64,000 bases of DNA from CAIQJJ01 sp049325275 (GCA_049325275.1 JBMOLU010000013.1:62001-126000); one strand, 5' to 3'; numbered from the stretch's first letter, positions 32,870 to 42,386 are shown. A program made the numbers and translations. The notes: generated from the sequence alone by a model not told the origin.

Positions 32870-35800
32870 TCAGGCGTTAGTATCCGTTTTTTGCGCGCGA
32901 GACTCGATTTCCTGGTGTAGGGGCGTGTTGAGATACGTACGGAAGTAGGGCGTGTGCGAAGGGATGAGCGCGTGTTTGCGCATCATCTCTGTGTAGGCTT
33001 GCTGCAAAAAGGCGTTGGCTTCCTTGCTGCGTCCGTTTGCTGCCAGCGCCATGCTGTAACGATAAAGCACCTCCTCGCTGGTACATTCGATCACTTGCAC
33101 GAAACCAAACTCCCAGTAAATCTCGAGCGCTGTCCGGGAGAGCAGCAGAGCCTGGTTGTGGTGCTCGCGTGCGTTTGCCGGATCGCTGCACAGCTCTGCC
33201 AACCTTAAGTGTGTATCTGTAAGGATACAGCCGGCAGCGATCTGGTATTGGCGAGAAACAAGGTGTTCCACGCTCATCTGCCATATACGTCCGGCTTCGT
33301 GAATGGCGCTCGCCAGCGCGCTTTCGCCTCCGATTAGGTTGTACAGGCTGGCGCGTACCAGGGCCAGGCCGGCCCGGCCAGTGTCTTCTGCAACACGGTC
33401 CTGGTAAAGGGCCGCCTCATCCAACAGGCTTTGAGCCTTATCGAACAGCTTCTGCTGGACACAGATTTGGGCCAGGCGCAGCAGTGGGAAAACGCGAGCT
33501 GTGGTGTGTTGCCAGGTTTCGATTGCCATCGCCACCAGTTCACTCCCGCCGGGATAGTCGCCCAGATAGATGGCACGAATTTGCCCACACTTCATCAGCG
33601 CGTGGCCTTCGGTGCGTCGTTTGCCCGTTTTGCGCGCAATTTCCAGGCGTTTCTCTTCGCACTCGCTGAGTTGGCGGTAGTAATCTCCCTGACGTTCCAG
33701 TTCGAAAGCGAGCAGTTGCAGGATGTCGGATTGAATGGCGCTGTCTTCCACCTTTTGACTGACGGTGAAGGCTTGTTGCAGGTACTGCAATGCTTCTGAA
33801 CGATGATCGGGCCCATAGGCTTTGCCGATGCTGAGCAGAATATTCACTTCTTGCGAACAATCCTCGAGCGAACGTGCGATTTCCAGTGCGCGCAGCGAGA
33901 GCGCCAACCAGTCGTTTTGTTTGAGCAGGCGGTGTTTTTCCGCCACAGCAAGCAGGCAGATCATCTCTCGCTGCTGATCGCCGATCTGTTGCGACAGCGC
34001 CAGGGCTTCTTCGGCCATGTTCAAACCGTCTGCCAGTTCTTCGCGGTTGTCCCAGTCGGTGACTTCGGGCTGTGCCAGGAGTGCGTCGATTTTCCAACTG
34101 GGATCGTCGCTGAGCATGTCGGCCAGCGGCAGCAGCGCACGCGCATCCCGGCGGCCAGTTTGGATGTCTCCGAGGGTGTAGAGCACCTGTCGCCGCCCAT
34201 TGAGCACTTCGAAACGTTGCGTCAGCAGGATGTAGCCGGGCGCTTCGTTGTCTGTTCTGTTTTTTTGCTCTGCTTCGATTTCGGCAAGAATCTCGAGGGC
34301 ACGCGTGTAATGTTGGATGGCTTCGTGGTTAGCGTAGATTTTGCGCGCTTGCTCTGCGGCCAGGAGGATAAAGAACAATTCCTTCTGATGTTGGTGGGCA
34401 TTGCGGTAGTGGTAGGCCACCAGGCTGTCGTAGCGCCGCAGTGTTTCCGCAGGGAGGCAGGAGGCGATCGCGTCGGCGACTTGCAGGTGAAGTTGAACCC
34501 GTTGGGACGAGAGCAGGCTGTCGTAGAGCACGTCTCGAATCAGCGAGGGGCTGAAGGCGTATTCGATACCCAGATCGTGACTTTGGTGCCGGATGTGGAT
34601 CAACTGCTTTTCCAGCAACTGTTCCAGCGTGGCGTTGACCAGATCGGGCCTTTCGAACAGTTTGTTGAGCACTTCATGCCAGAAAACGGTTCCAACGACG
34701 GCAGCGGCTTGAATCACCTGGCGTTCGGTGGGTGAAAGGCGGTCGATGCGGGTCAGGAGCAAGCCTTGCAGGCTGTTGGGCAGATCGAGCGAAGAGACGG
34801 GGCGCGTCTCGCGCCACAAGCCTTGATCGTCGCGTTGTAGAATGCCTTCCTCCATCATCTGATGCAGCAGTTCTTTGATATAGTACGGGTTGCCTTCGGC
34901 CTGCTGAACGACCAGCGCCAGGGCGTTTTCCGAGAGCACATCTACCCCGATCAGGGCATCGATCAACGCCTGGCTTTGTGCCGCATCGAACGGTTGCAGC
35001 TCGAGGGCGCTCAACTGCTGGGGATAACTGTGCTGTAACTCATGCCTGAACTTTTCCAGGGCCGGGTCTAACCCGCTGTGATAAGTAAAGAGGAACAGAA
35101 GGGGAAGACGCTTGCAGAAGGGCAGGCAAGTTTTGAGCAGGTCCAGGGAGGTGTCATCGGCCCATTGGATGTAAGCAAAGGCCAGCAGTACCGGCTCGTT
35201 TTGTGCCAGGGCTTCCACCCATCCCTGGACGGCGCGAAAGATCAGTTTCTTCAACTCTTCTACCGACATGTTACGCAGCCACTCGCTGTATTCATCTTCA
35301 AGTGGCAAAGAAAGCAACGTTGCCAGGTAGGGGTAAGTCCATACAATTGAGTCGATGCGCTCGAGCTTGTGTCGCAGGCGCTGGCGGCGCGCTTCGAGCG
35401 CTTCGTCGGTTTCGATTTGAATCCAGCGTTCGAGTAGATTGATCCACATCGAGTAGGGCTGGCTCTGTTCGTAGGAGCGGCAGTAGCCGGTCAGCCAGGT
35501 CAAAGGATGCTGCTCGCTGGCCGTGTTCGTGAAGTATTCGCGTACGTAGCGCAGCAAGAAGGCCTTTCCCATGCCCTTCTCACCGGAGAGCAGGATGATG
35601 CCGCCTTGCCCGTGGCTGAGCTTGTGGATGCGCTCGAAAAGCGCCTCGGCTTCGACGGCGCGGTGTAGCGGGCCGGGCAGGATCTGTGTGATGCCGACCG
35701 CCTCGGTCGCCTCGCTAGATTGATGCGACAACGGGCGGTAGACTTCGATGGGATAGCTCAGCCCTTTGATGGAAATGGCTCCCAAAGGCAGCCATTTGAA

Positions 35801-36505
35801 GCGATTTTCGACCAGGCGGTAGGTGTTATGGCTGACCAGGCTTGTGCCAGGCTCGGCGGATGCCTCCAGCCGGGCGGCGATGGTGATCGCTTCACCCATG
35901 CCCGTGTCGAGCTGGCGCTGTGGTCCTTCACCTACACTCGTGCGGATCAACTCGCCGGTGTTGACCCCCACCCGCACGCTGATCGCCAAGCCATGTTCCG
36001 TTTCGACCTGTGCGGCATGTTCTTTGATCGCTTGCTGAATGCCCAGTGCAGCCAGCACGCCCCGCTCCGGATCGTCCTCGTGTGCCTGCTGCGAGCCAAA
36101 GAACGCAACCAGCCCATCCCCGCGGAACTGATCGACAACCCCGCCAAAGCGTTGCACCTCACGTTCCATTACTTGCAGCACCTGGCTCATGATGGCTACC
36201 CACGCCTCGCTGCCTACCTGTTCGAGGATACCGGTTGAGTTGAACACGTCTGCCATGAGCACGGTTGAAAGGCGGCGTTCGCCTTCGAGCTGCCGCAGGG
36301 GGCGGGCTTCACTCTCTGCAGGCCGTTGTAGCGCCTCCGCGGTGGGGTTTGCGCCGCTCAAAGGGGTTCCACACATGCCGCAGAAGCGATACGTTAGCGG
36401 ATTCCAGGTGTTGCAGTGCGCGCAAAGCTGGGAAATTGCCGCGCCACACATGCCGCAGAAGCGGTTGCGATCGGGGTTGTCGAAATGACAGGTGGGGCAA
36501 TTCAT
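32870..36505 (-). CDS. Zinc-ribbon, class III cyclase-like, AAA-type and TPR regulator
   Basis: About 1211 residues. Two zinc ribbons occupy residues 3-50 (NCPTC, RFCGMCG, CAHC, RFCGMCG). A class III adenylate/guanylate cyclase domain covers about 75-260, with metal Asp residues in VLMADVFNSTG and FRGDGLVAFFG. A P-loop NTPase region follows; its Walker A reads GEKGMGKA near residue 310, with Ala where Ser or Thr is normal, so nucleotide binding may be weak. The C-terminal half is made of TPR-like helices. The start MNCPTC is used; the longer frame runs through a terminator. Such proteins are thought to be signalling hubs. Confidence 0.85.
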   Translation of the reverse strand: MNCPTCHFDNPDRNRFCGMCGAAISQLCAHCNTWNPLTYRFCGMCGTPLSGANPTAEALQRPAESEARPLRQLEGERRLSTVLMADVFNSTGILEQVGSEAWVAIMSQVLQVMEREVQRFGGVVDQFRGDGLVAFFGSQQAHEDDPERGVLAALGIQQAIKEHAAQVETEHGLAISVRVGVNTGELIRTSVGEGPQRQLDTGMGEAITIAARLEASAEPGTSLVSHNTYRLVENRFKWLPLGAISIKGLSYPIEVYRPLSHQSSEATEAVGITQILPGPLHRAVEAEALFERIHKLSHGQGGIILLSGEKGMGKAFLLRYVREYFTNTASEQHPLTWLTGYCRSYEQSQPYSMWINLLERWIQIETDEALEARRQRLRHKLERIDSIVWTYPYLATLLSLPLEDEYSEWLRNMSVEELKKLIFRAVQGWVEALAQNEPVLLAFAYIQWADDTSLDLLKTCLPFCKRLPLLFLFTYHSGLDPALEKFRHELQHSYPQQLSALELQPFDAAQSQALIDALIGVDVLSENALALVVQQAEGNPYYIKELLHQMMEEGILQRDDQGLWRETRPVSSLDLPNSLQGLLLTRIDRLSPTERQVIQAAAVVGTVFWHEVLNKLFERPDLVNATLEQLLEKQLIHIRHQSHDLGIEYAFSPSLIRDVLYDSLLSSQRVQLHLQVADAIASCLPAETLRRYDSLVAYHYRNAHQHQKELFFILLAAEQARKIYANHEAIQHYTRALEILAEIEAEQKNRTDNEAPGYILLTQRFEVLNGRRQVLYTLGDIQTGRRDARALLPLADMLSDDPSWKIDALLAQPEVTDWDNREELADGLNMAEEALALSQQIGDQQREMICLLAVAEKHRLLKQNDWLALSLRALEIARSLEDCSQEVNILLSIGKAYGPDHRSEALQYLQQAFTVSQKVEDSAIQSDILQLLAFELERQGDYYRQLSECEEKRLEIARKTGKRRTEGHALMKCGQIRAIYLGDYPGGSELVAMAIETWQHTTARVFPLLRLAQICVQQKLFDKAQSLLDEAALYQDRVAEDTGRAGLALVRASLYNLIGGESALASAIHEAGRIWQMSVEHLVSRQYQIAAGCILTDTHLRLAELCSDPANAREHHNQALLLSRTALEIYWEFGFVQVIECTSEEVLYRYSMALAANGRSKEANAFLQQAYTEMMRKHALIPSHTPYFRTYLNTPLHQEIESRAQKTDTNA

Positions 36506-36531
36506 AGGGTTGCGAAACGTTGGTGATAGAA

Positions 36532-36564
36532 AATCAGGCGCTGCCAACGGGGGAGCGCCTGATT
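36532..36564 (-). terminator. Intrinsic terminator downstream of the cNMP-binding gene
   Basis: Arms AATCAGGCGCT and AGCGCCTGATT (36532-36542 and 36554-36564) are exact complements. On the minus strand the stem is followed by TTTTC. It separates the cNMP-binding gene from the cyclase-like gene, so the latter needs its own promoter or read-through. Confidence 0.8.
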
Positions 36565-36599
36565 CTGGGGCGTTGGCCCCTGCATTCGGCATGCCGGGT

Positions 36600-37031
36600 T
36601 TACATCGAATCCAGCATGATGCGGAAGCGGCGCGCCACTTCGAGCAGAACGATCAAAGCCATCTCGCCATCGTTTTTGAGCAGCGTCTGGAAATCCCAGC
36701 GAGGCAGGCCTAGGCAGCGTGTGTCTTCCGTTGCCGTTACTGACGCCGTCCGGGCGCCTTCATCGAGCAGGGCGAGCTCGCCAAAAAAGTCACCAGCCTT
36801 GAAGGTGTTGACGATGGTCTTGGTGCCATCTGCCCGCTCGCGAACCGCTTCTGCATGGCCGGCCAGGATAATGAACATCCCGATGCCGTCTTCTCCTTGC
36901 CTCACAACGACATCGCCGGCTTTGTACTGGCGTTCGTAAGCCAGTTGGGCCACGCTTTGTAACTGGCGCTGGTTCAGGCCTTGCAAAATCGGCACTTTTT
37001 GTAACAGGTTGATGGTTTCTTTTTCATTCAT
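36600..37031 (-). CDS. Stand-alone cyclic-nucleotide-binding domain protein
   Basis: A 143-residue protein consisting of one cNMP-binding domain, without the helix-turn-helix of Crp/Fnr regulators. It opens MNEKETINLLQKVPILQGLN; the phosphate-binding cassette is FKAGDFFGELALLDEGARTASV, with the conserved Gly-Glu and Arg. Such proteins report cAMP or cGMP to partners or anchor other proteins. GGAG lies seven bases before the ATG; the longer upstream frame is not supported. It lies just upstream of the class III cyclase-like gene on the same strand, which suggests a functional pair, although a terminator lies between. Confidence 0.87.
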   Translation of the reverse strand: MNEKETINLLQKVPILQGLNQRQLQSVAQLAYERQYKAGDVVVRQGEDGIGMFIILAGHAEAVRERADGTKTIVNTFKAGDFFGELALLDEGARTASVTATEDTRCLGLPRWDFQTLLKNDGEMALIVLLEVARRFRIMLDSM

Positions 37032-37150
37032 GGCGTACTCCAATTTTTGAACCCGGGTATGATTTCGATAAATACTGCCCGCATTGATAACACATCTCGG
37101 GCGTTTCAACAAGGATGAGTTACGGTATCTTCTCGAAAAGCAGGGGGAAC

Positions 37151-37206
37151 GTGGGTGTTTTGTGCGTGTTACAACCTGGTTGCCTGGCACGCACAAAACA
37201 GCCCAC
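37151..37206. terminator. Long hairpin between proC and the cNMP-binding gene
   Basis: GTTTTGTGCGTG pairs with CACGCACAAAAC (12 bp exact), and flanking GTGGG and CCCAC lengthen the stem with one bulge. It lies about 35 bases after the proC stop on the minus strand. The T-tract is poor, so it may end proC transcription, protect the mRNA or be a repeat element. Confidence 0.5.
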
Positions 37207-37240
37207 ACCCTGCATGATTGAGAAGTTACGAATTATGCGC

Positions 37241-38089
37241 TTAACTATTTTCCGGGGGCCTGGCTTTGGCGCTTTTGCCAAGCTCTTGCGAGCGTTCGTA
37301 AGCTGCCCAGATGGCGCGTGAAATGGCGGTGCGGAAGCCGGCTTTTTCGAGGTAGTACAATGCTGCCGCAGTCGTTCCGGCCGGTGATGTCACCTGGTTA
37401 CGCAGGCTGGCCGGGTGACTCTGCTCTTGCTGCGAAAGATAGTAATCTACCGAACCGCGCACGGTTTGCGTGACGAGTCTTTCGGCGATGCTGCGGTGAA
37501 AACCCAGGTGAACGCCGGCATCGATCAGCGCTTCCATGAACAAAAAAACGTAAGCCGGGCCGCTGCCCGACAGGGCCGTGGCCATGTCGAGATAGTTCTC
37601 CTCTTCGACGAACACCTCATCGCCCAGCGCCTGCAAGATGATCAACGCCATGCGGCGTTGATCATCGCTGACTGCCGGTGAGGCCGTCCACACGGTGATG
37701 CCTTCACCGATCTGGCCGGGTGTGTTGGGCATACAGCGGACGATGGCCGCATGATTGAGGCCGGCGTTGATCTTTTCGATCGGCGCACCGGCCACGATCG
37801 AGAGGATCAATGTGCTGCTCTTGATTGCGCCTTTCAGGCTGGCCAGGGCTTTATCCAGTGATTGGGGCTTGACTGAGAGCACAACCACGTCGGCGTGCCG
37901 GACGGCGATGGCGTTATCGGGGGTGGCGTCGATGCCGTAGTGTGCTACGATTTCGGTCAGGCGTTCGGGGCGTGGTTCGGCAGCGATCAGCGAGTCGACC
38001 GTTGCCGAACCCTGGCGCAAAAGCCCGGCGATCATGGCCTCGGCCATCACGCCAGAACCGATGAAGGCAATTTTTCGGTTGGTGAACAA
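37241..38089 (-). CDS. proC: Pyrroline-5-carboxylate reductase
   Basis: A 282-residue enzyme making L-proline from 1-pyrroline-5-carboxylate with NAD(P)H. The dinucleotide fold opens KIAFIGSGVMAEAMIAGLL. The conserved VVLSVKPQ, VRCMPNTPGQIGEG and ATALSGSGPAYVFLFMEALID stretches are typical of ProC, as is the C-terminal VTSPAGTTAAALYYLE. The start is TTG, supported by GGAGGAGG six bases upstream. It lies 14 bases after the beta-mannosidase stop, which suggests co-transcription with the sugar genes; this is unusual for a biosynthetic gene but probably accidental. Confidence 0.95.
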   Translation of the reverse strand: MFTNRKIAFIGSGVMAEAMIAGLLRQGSATVDSLIAAEPRPERLTEIVAHYGIDATPDNAIAVRHADVVVLSVKPQSLDKALASLKGAIKSSTLILSIVAGAPIEKINAGLNHAAIVRCMPNTPGQIGEGITVWTASPAVSDDQRRMALIILQALGDEVFVEEENYLDMATALSGSGPAYVFLFMEALIDAGVHLGFHRSIAERLVTQTVRGSVDYYLSQQEQSHPASLRNQVTSPAGTTAAALYYLEKAGFRTAISRAIWAAYERSQELGKSAKARPPENS

Positions 38090-38103
38090 AGTGGACCTCC
38101 TCC

Positions 38104-40557
38104 TTAGAACGAATCAAACAGGCTGGTCATGCGTAGCGTTTTGCGCACGCGCCCCAACGACCAGCGCTTTGGCTTGGGGAATGTGACCTTCAGGCTGCGG
38201 CCGGCCGGCAGATCGAAGTAGTTGTCCGAGAACACGGTGAAGGGCGGCATGCCTTCCAGGGTAATTTCGACGAAGCGGGCCGTCTTTTCGGCTTGAACGG
38301 TAACGACGAAACCGTCTTCCTCTTCGTCGACTTCCCAGGCCAGCTTTGGATCGCGCAACGCCAGGTGTTTATTGGGTACGAAAGGCGCCACGACGCGTTG
38401 CAGGCAGCAAGCCCGATCCCATAACTCGTAAACCAGCACGACTTGGCGGCGATTCTCTGCCGTCACTTGGTGCGAAAAATCCAGCTCGCTGATGAAGGCT
38501 GACTTGAGCGCTGGAGCCGTGAAGGCCACCTCGCCACGATCGAGGCATTCGCCGTCGAGCGTTTCGAGGGACCATCGCACGACGCCTTGCCAATCGTGCA
38601 GCAGGTCGTTCGTCACGTGCAGGCCGATTTTTGCGCCTTCGTCTTCTGCCGAGAGCAGCACCGGGGCGTAAAAACGCCTGGCAGCATAGTGCAGCGCCTT
38701 CCAACGCCCAAAGTAGTCGATGCTGGCCCACGAAGCCACCGGCCAGCAGTCGTTGAGTTGCCAGATGACCGTGCCCGCCACGCGATGGCGGTTGCGCCGC
38801 CAATGCTCTACCCCGTAACGAATGCCCTCGGCTTGCAGCGTCATGCTCAGGTAGACCAGCGAGCGGAAGTCTTTCGGCATCCGGAAGGTATCCGTCATTT
38901 GCGAAAGCATCAGGCCGTTGCCGTTGCCGCTGCGTTGGTGGTGCTCCATGACATAGGAAGTCATGTTTCGATCCTCCGGGGCAGCGTACGTGCAGACGGT
39001 TTCGTAAGGTGGCAAAGATTGGAAGCCGAACTCGCTCATGAAGCGCGGCAGTTGCGTGCGGTAGGCCGTAAAGGGTTTGCGCCCGTGCCATACATCCCAG
39101 TAATGCGCGTCACCACGGTCGTTGCCGTTGGGGTTCTGGAACGGAATCCCGGATGACGGCGACGAAGGCCAGTAGGGTGTGTCGGGATCTTCGGCCGCAA
39201 CGATGGCGGGGATGAAGTGGTGGTACATGCGATCGTAAGCGGCTTTGAGATCGGTGTTCTCTGGCTTGTCCCAATTCCAGTGAATCCAGCCCATTTCCAT
39301 TTCGTTATTGCCGCACCACAGGGCCAGGCTGGCGCGATGGCGCAGGCGGCGGATATTGTCCACGGCCTCGGCGTGGAAATTCTGGAAGAAGGCCTCCTCC
39401 TTGGGGTAGATATTGCAGGCAAAAATGAAGTCCTGCCAGATCAAGATGCCGTAGCGGTCGCACAAATCGTAGAAGCGTTCTTCTTCATAGAGGCCGCCAC
39501 CCCATACACGCAGCATGTTCATGTGCGCTTCGGCGCTGGAGCGAATCAGGTGCTCGAGCAGCTCATCGCTGATTCGGGTGGGGAACGAGTCGGTGGGAAT
39601 CCAATCCGAGCCTTTGGCAAACACCCCGACACCGTTGACAACGAACTCGAATGATTGCCCGTATTCGTCGTCGTCGCGGCGCAGTTCGATCGTGCGCAGG
39701 CCCATTTTAGCCTGGTGGCGGTCACGTATTTTTCGTTTTTCGGAAAGCAGCACCTCGACCTCGTAGAGCGGCTGTGCGCCGTACCCGTTAGGCCACCAGT
39801 GCTGCGGGTCTTCCACTTTGATTTCGATGACGCCAGTGTTGCCTTCGAGCGCCATCTGCGCTTTCTGGATGAGCCCGTGGGGGCTTTTGATTTGCAGGCT
39901 GGCCTTGAGCCTGGCCGGGTTCCAGCGTTCGATCTCGATCTCGGCGCGTACGAAGATGCCCTCGCCGGTGTGACGCTGGCGCAGGTAGACGTTCGTCAGC
40001 CGGGCGGTGTTGTATCCTTCCAGGCGAATGTCTTTCCACGGGCCAATGGGTGGGAGTTTCGGACCCCAATCCCAACCGAAGTGACAGGGGGCCTTGCGGA
40101 TGTAGGGCGTCCCGGGTTGTTCGACCCCGCCAAGCTGGCGCTCGGCGTTCCGGGCAAGAATATAGGGGATGGGGCCGCCAAAGCGGAGCAGAATCTCGTT
40201 TTCGCCTTCGCTCAGCAGCGGCTTTATATCCCAGCGGTACTGCCGGAACATGTTTTCCCCGTGCCCGACGAACTGGCCGTTGATGAAGACATCGGTCAGT
40301 GTATCCAACCCATCGCAGACCAGCCAGGCCTGTTCGTTGGCCAGGAACGTAGCATCCGCCTGAAAACTGCGGCGATATTCCCAGTCGCGCTCGCCAACCC
40401 ACTGCACTCGAAGCTCGTTATCGGCCACGAAGGGATCAGGGATTTTCCCCAGGGCCATCAATTCCAGGTGAACGCTGCCGGGAACGCTCGCGGGATACCA
40501 TTCCGTTGTGTCGGCCTCACGAAACTGCCAGGAACCGGATAGAGAGAGAGACTGCAT
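38104..40557 (-). CDS. GH2 beta-mannosidase
   Basis: An 817-residue glycoside hydrolase family 2 protein with no signal peptide. It opens with a sugar-binding-like beta domain (LSGSWQFREADTTEWYPASV). The catalytic domain has RVWGGGLYEEERFYDLCD, the acid/base in CGNNEMEMGW and the nucleophile in FMSEFGFQSLP. The arrangement fits cytoplasmic beta-mannosidases that trim mannooligosaccharides to mannose. Upstream in-frame codons overlap the kinase gene, so MQSLSLSGSW is taken as start; AGGAG lies twelve bases before it, rather far. It sits between the fruK-like kinase and proC. Confidence 0.93.
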   Translation of the reverse strand: MQSLSLSGSWQFREADTTEWYPASVPGSVHLELMALGKIPDPFVADNELRVQWVGERDWEYRRSFQADATFLANEQAWLVCDGLDTLTDVFINGQFVGHGENMFRQYRWDIKPLLSEGENEILLRFGGPIPYILARNAERQLGGVEQPGTPYIRKAPCHFGWDWGPKLPPIGPWKDIRLEGYNTARLTNVYLRQRHTGEGIFVRAEIEIERWNPARLKASLQIKSPHGLIQKAQMALEGNTGVIEIKVEDPQHWWPNGYGAQPLYEVEVLLSEKRKIRDRHQAKMGLRTIELRRDDDEYGQSFEFVVNGVGVFAKGSDWIPTDSFPTRISDELLEHLIRSSAEAHMNMLRVWGGGLYEEERFYDLCDRYGILIWQDFIFACNIYPKEEAFFQNFHAEAVDNIRRLRHRASLALWCGNNEMEMGWIHWNWDKPENTDLKAAYDRMYHHFIPAIVAAEDPDTPYWPSSPSSGIPFQNPNGNDRGDAHYWDVWHGRKPFTAYRTQLPRFMSEFGFQSLPPYETVCTYAAPEDRNMTSYVMEHHQRSGNGNGLMLSQMTDTFRMPKDFRSLVYLSMTLQAEGIRYGVEHWRRNRHRVAGTVIWQLNDCWPVASWASIDYFGRWKALHYAARRFYAPVLLSAEDEGAKIGLHVTNDLLHDWQGVVRWSLETLDGECLDRGEVAFTAPALKSAFISELDFSHQVTAENRRQVVLVYELWDRACCLQRVVAPFVPNKHLALRDPKLAWEVDEEEDGFVVTVQAEKTARFVEITLEGMPPFTVFSDNYFDLPAGRSLKVTFPKPKRWSLGRVRKTLRMTSLFDSF

Positions 40558-40607
40558 AAATTTGTAAACTCCTGATTGGATGAGAAGGATGCACCATGGG
40601 CGACGTA

Positions 40608-41543
40608 TCAATAGGCCGTCAGTTTGGTGGACATGAAAATCTGTTCGAAGGCTTCCTGGGTGAACTTGCCCCCACCGATGCTGAGCGCATTGGCAGAGCC
40701 GGCGGCGACGGCGCAGCGCAACGCTTCTGGGTCCGGGCGTTGATCGCCTGTGGCGGTCATCAGGCCAGCCAGAAACGCATCGCCGCTGCCAACCGGGCAA
40801 ACGATATCGATGGCGGGCGGTTTGGCGTGCCAGGCCCCCGCGTCGCTGCACAGCACCGCCCCTGCTTTGCCCAAAGTCAGAGCGACTTTCGAGACCCCAC
40901 TGTTTTGGATGGTCCGTGCAGCGTGCAGCGCATCCGACACATCCTTGATCTCGCGCCAACCGAGCAGGGCAGCGGCTTCGAAGTTGTTGACTTTGATCGC
41001 CAGGGGCCGGGCTTGTACGGCAGCTTTCAGGCTGGCGCCGCTGGTGTCGACCCATACTTGCTGGCGTGCACGGTTTAAAGCCTGAACCAGCCTTCCCATT
41101 GCCTCGGCGTGAAGCCCGGGTGGGAGGCTGCCGCTGATGCAGGTGGCCTGTGCCGCTTCTGCCAGCTTGAGCACTTCAGCCTGCAAGCGCGCCCAGTCTT
41201 CCTCGGTCACGGTTGGGCCTGCTTCATTTAGCACGCTCGTTTCACCGTTTTGCGGGTCGATGACGATGACGGAAACGCGCGTTTCTCCATCGATCCAGGT
41301 CCACTGGGCCGGAATGCCTTCTGCGCTGACGAACTGCGCTTCCATGCGCCCACTGTGCCCACCAAGCAGCCCCGCACAGGTGGCCTTTTCGCCCAGCGCG
41401 ATCGCGGCGCGCGCCACGTTGACGCCCTTGCCGCCGGCGGAGAGTGCGAGCTTCTCAGCGCGGCAAACCTGGCCGGGTGCAAAATGGGAAATCGTTTGGA
41501 TGCGATCGAAAGCGGGATTTGGGGTAACGGTGAGGATGGCCAT
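40608..41543 (-). CDS. PfkB-family 1-phosphofructokinase or tagatose-6-phosphate kinase
   Basis: A 311-residue PfkB kinase opening MAILTVTPNPAFDRIQTI, typical of FruK and LacC. The sugar-binding Gly-rich region is AGGKGVNVARA and the catalytic base is in VGSGDAFLAG. It would phosphorylate fructose 1-phosphate, tagatose 6-phosphate or a similar ketose phosphate with ATP. The start is uncertain: an in-frame ATG lies 20 codons upstream, but the conserved fold starts at the ATG used; neither has a clear ribosome binding site. It is first in a minus-strand run with beta-mannosidase and proC. Confidence 0.88.
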   Translation of the reverse strand: MAILTVTPNPAFDRIQTISHFAPGQVCRAEKLALSAGGKGVNVARAAIALGEKATCAGLLGGHSGRMEAQFVSAEGIPAQWTWIDGETRVSVIVIDPQNGETSVLNEAGPTVTEEDWARLQAEVLKLAEAAQATCISGSLPPGLHAEAMGRLVQALNRARQQVWVDTSGASLKAAVQARPLAIKVNNFEAAALLGWREIKDVSDALHAARTIQNSGVSKVALTLGKAGAVLCSDAGAWHAKPPAIDIVCPVGSGDAFLAGLMTATGDQRPDPEALRCAVAAGSANALSIGGGKFTQEAFEQIFMSTKLTAY

Positions 41544-41605
41544 GTTTTTTTGAGGAACCAGAGTGGTGGGTGAAATCTTACCACTTTCTTGGCCTTTCTG
41601 CATCG

Positions 41606-41611
41606 TAGAAT
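41606..41611 (+). promoter_or_regulatory. -10 box of the diguanylate cyclase gene (leaderless)
   Basis: TAGAAT ends seven bases before the ATG at 41619; the gap TTTCGAT has no ribosome binding site. Same geometry as the boxes at 5144, 19418 and 27055. Confidence 0.55.
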
Positions 41612-41618
41612 TTTCGAT

Positions 41619-42386
41619 ATGGCGTTAAAATTCTTGAGGAGGAATGCCTTGCCCGTCTATTTCGTTTTCGCCGTCGTTATTCTGGCTGTCTTCATTTTGC
41701 TTGGGCTGTACATCAGGAAGCTATCGCGTCGCAACCGCCTGCTCGAGCAGCGTGTAGCCGAGAGCTTGCGTGAGCTGGCAGTGCTCAGCCGGCATCTGCA
41801 AAGTGAGCGTGTCGAACGCCGGTGCGTTCAGGAAACGTTGGCGCGCCAGGTGCGGCTTGACGCCCTCACCGGGCTGTACAACCGGCGTTATTTTTATGAG
41901 CTGGCACGCGTTGAACTCAACCGGGCACTTCGTTATCAACGCCCAATTGCGCTGCTCTTGCTCGACCTCGATCATTTCAGGTCTTTTAACGACCGGTACG
42001 GCCATACGGTGGGGGATGAGATTCTGATTTATCTTTCCGGCCGGCTACGAGAATGCCTGCGCTCCGTTGACTTGTACGGCCGCTATGGTGGGGAAGAGTT
42101 TATCGTCATGATGCCCGAAACGGATTTGTCTCAGGCAAAACTTGTCGCAGAGCGGATTCGCATGGCCGTTGAGCGGGCGCCTTATATCATCGAGGAGACG
42201 GGTGATGATGCATTGGTTACGGTCAGCATTGGCGTAGTTGACGTTCAAGTCTGTTCGGGCGGCCGGGGGTTGGATTGGTTTGTCAGCATGGCTGACCAGG
42301 CCCTCGATAGGGCCAAGCAGCGCGGCCGGAATCGCGTGGAAACGTTGCCAGCCGGCCCGGAAGATGATGCGGACGATGATTTTTGA
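41619..42386 (+). CDS. Membrane-anchored diguanylate cyclase (GGDEF)
   Basis: A 255-residue protein. One membrane segment (about residues 11-33, LPVYFVFAVVILAVFILLG) is followed by a coiled-coil helix (RLLEQRVAESLRELAVLSRH) and a GGDEF domain with an intact GGEEF motif. An RSVD inhibitory site lies five residues before it. It should make cyclic di-GMP at the membrane, with product inhibition. An upstream in-frame start exists, but ATG 41619 lies seven bases after TAGAAT and starts the membrane helix. It is divergent from the fruK-like gene and followed by the ROK kinase after 71 bases. Confidence 0.92.
   Translation: MALKFLRRNALPVYFVFAVVILAVFILLGLYIRKLSRRNRLLEQRVAESLRELAVLSRHLQSERVERRCVQETLARQVRLDALTGLYNRRYFYELARVELNRALRYQRPIALLLLDLDHFRSFNDRYGHTVGDEILIYLSGRLRECLRSVDLYGRYGGEEFIVMMPETDLSQAKLVAERIRMAVERAPYIIEETGDDALVTVSIGVVDVQVCSGGRGLDWFVSMADQALDRAKQRGRNRVETLPAGPEDDADDDF

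Noticed and set aside
40558..41055. N-terminal extension of the beta-mannosidase
   Set aside because: It overlaps the fruK-like gene in another frame and is not part of a GH2 fold.
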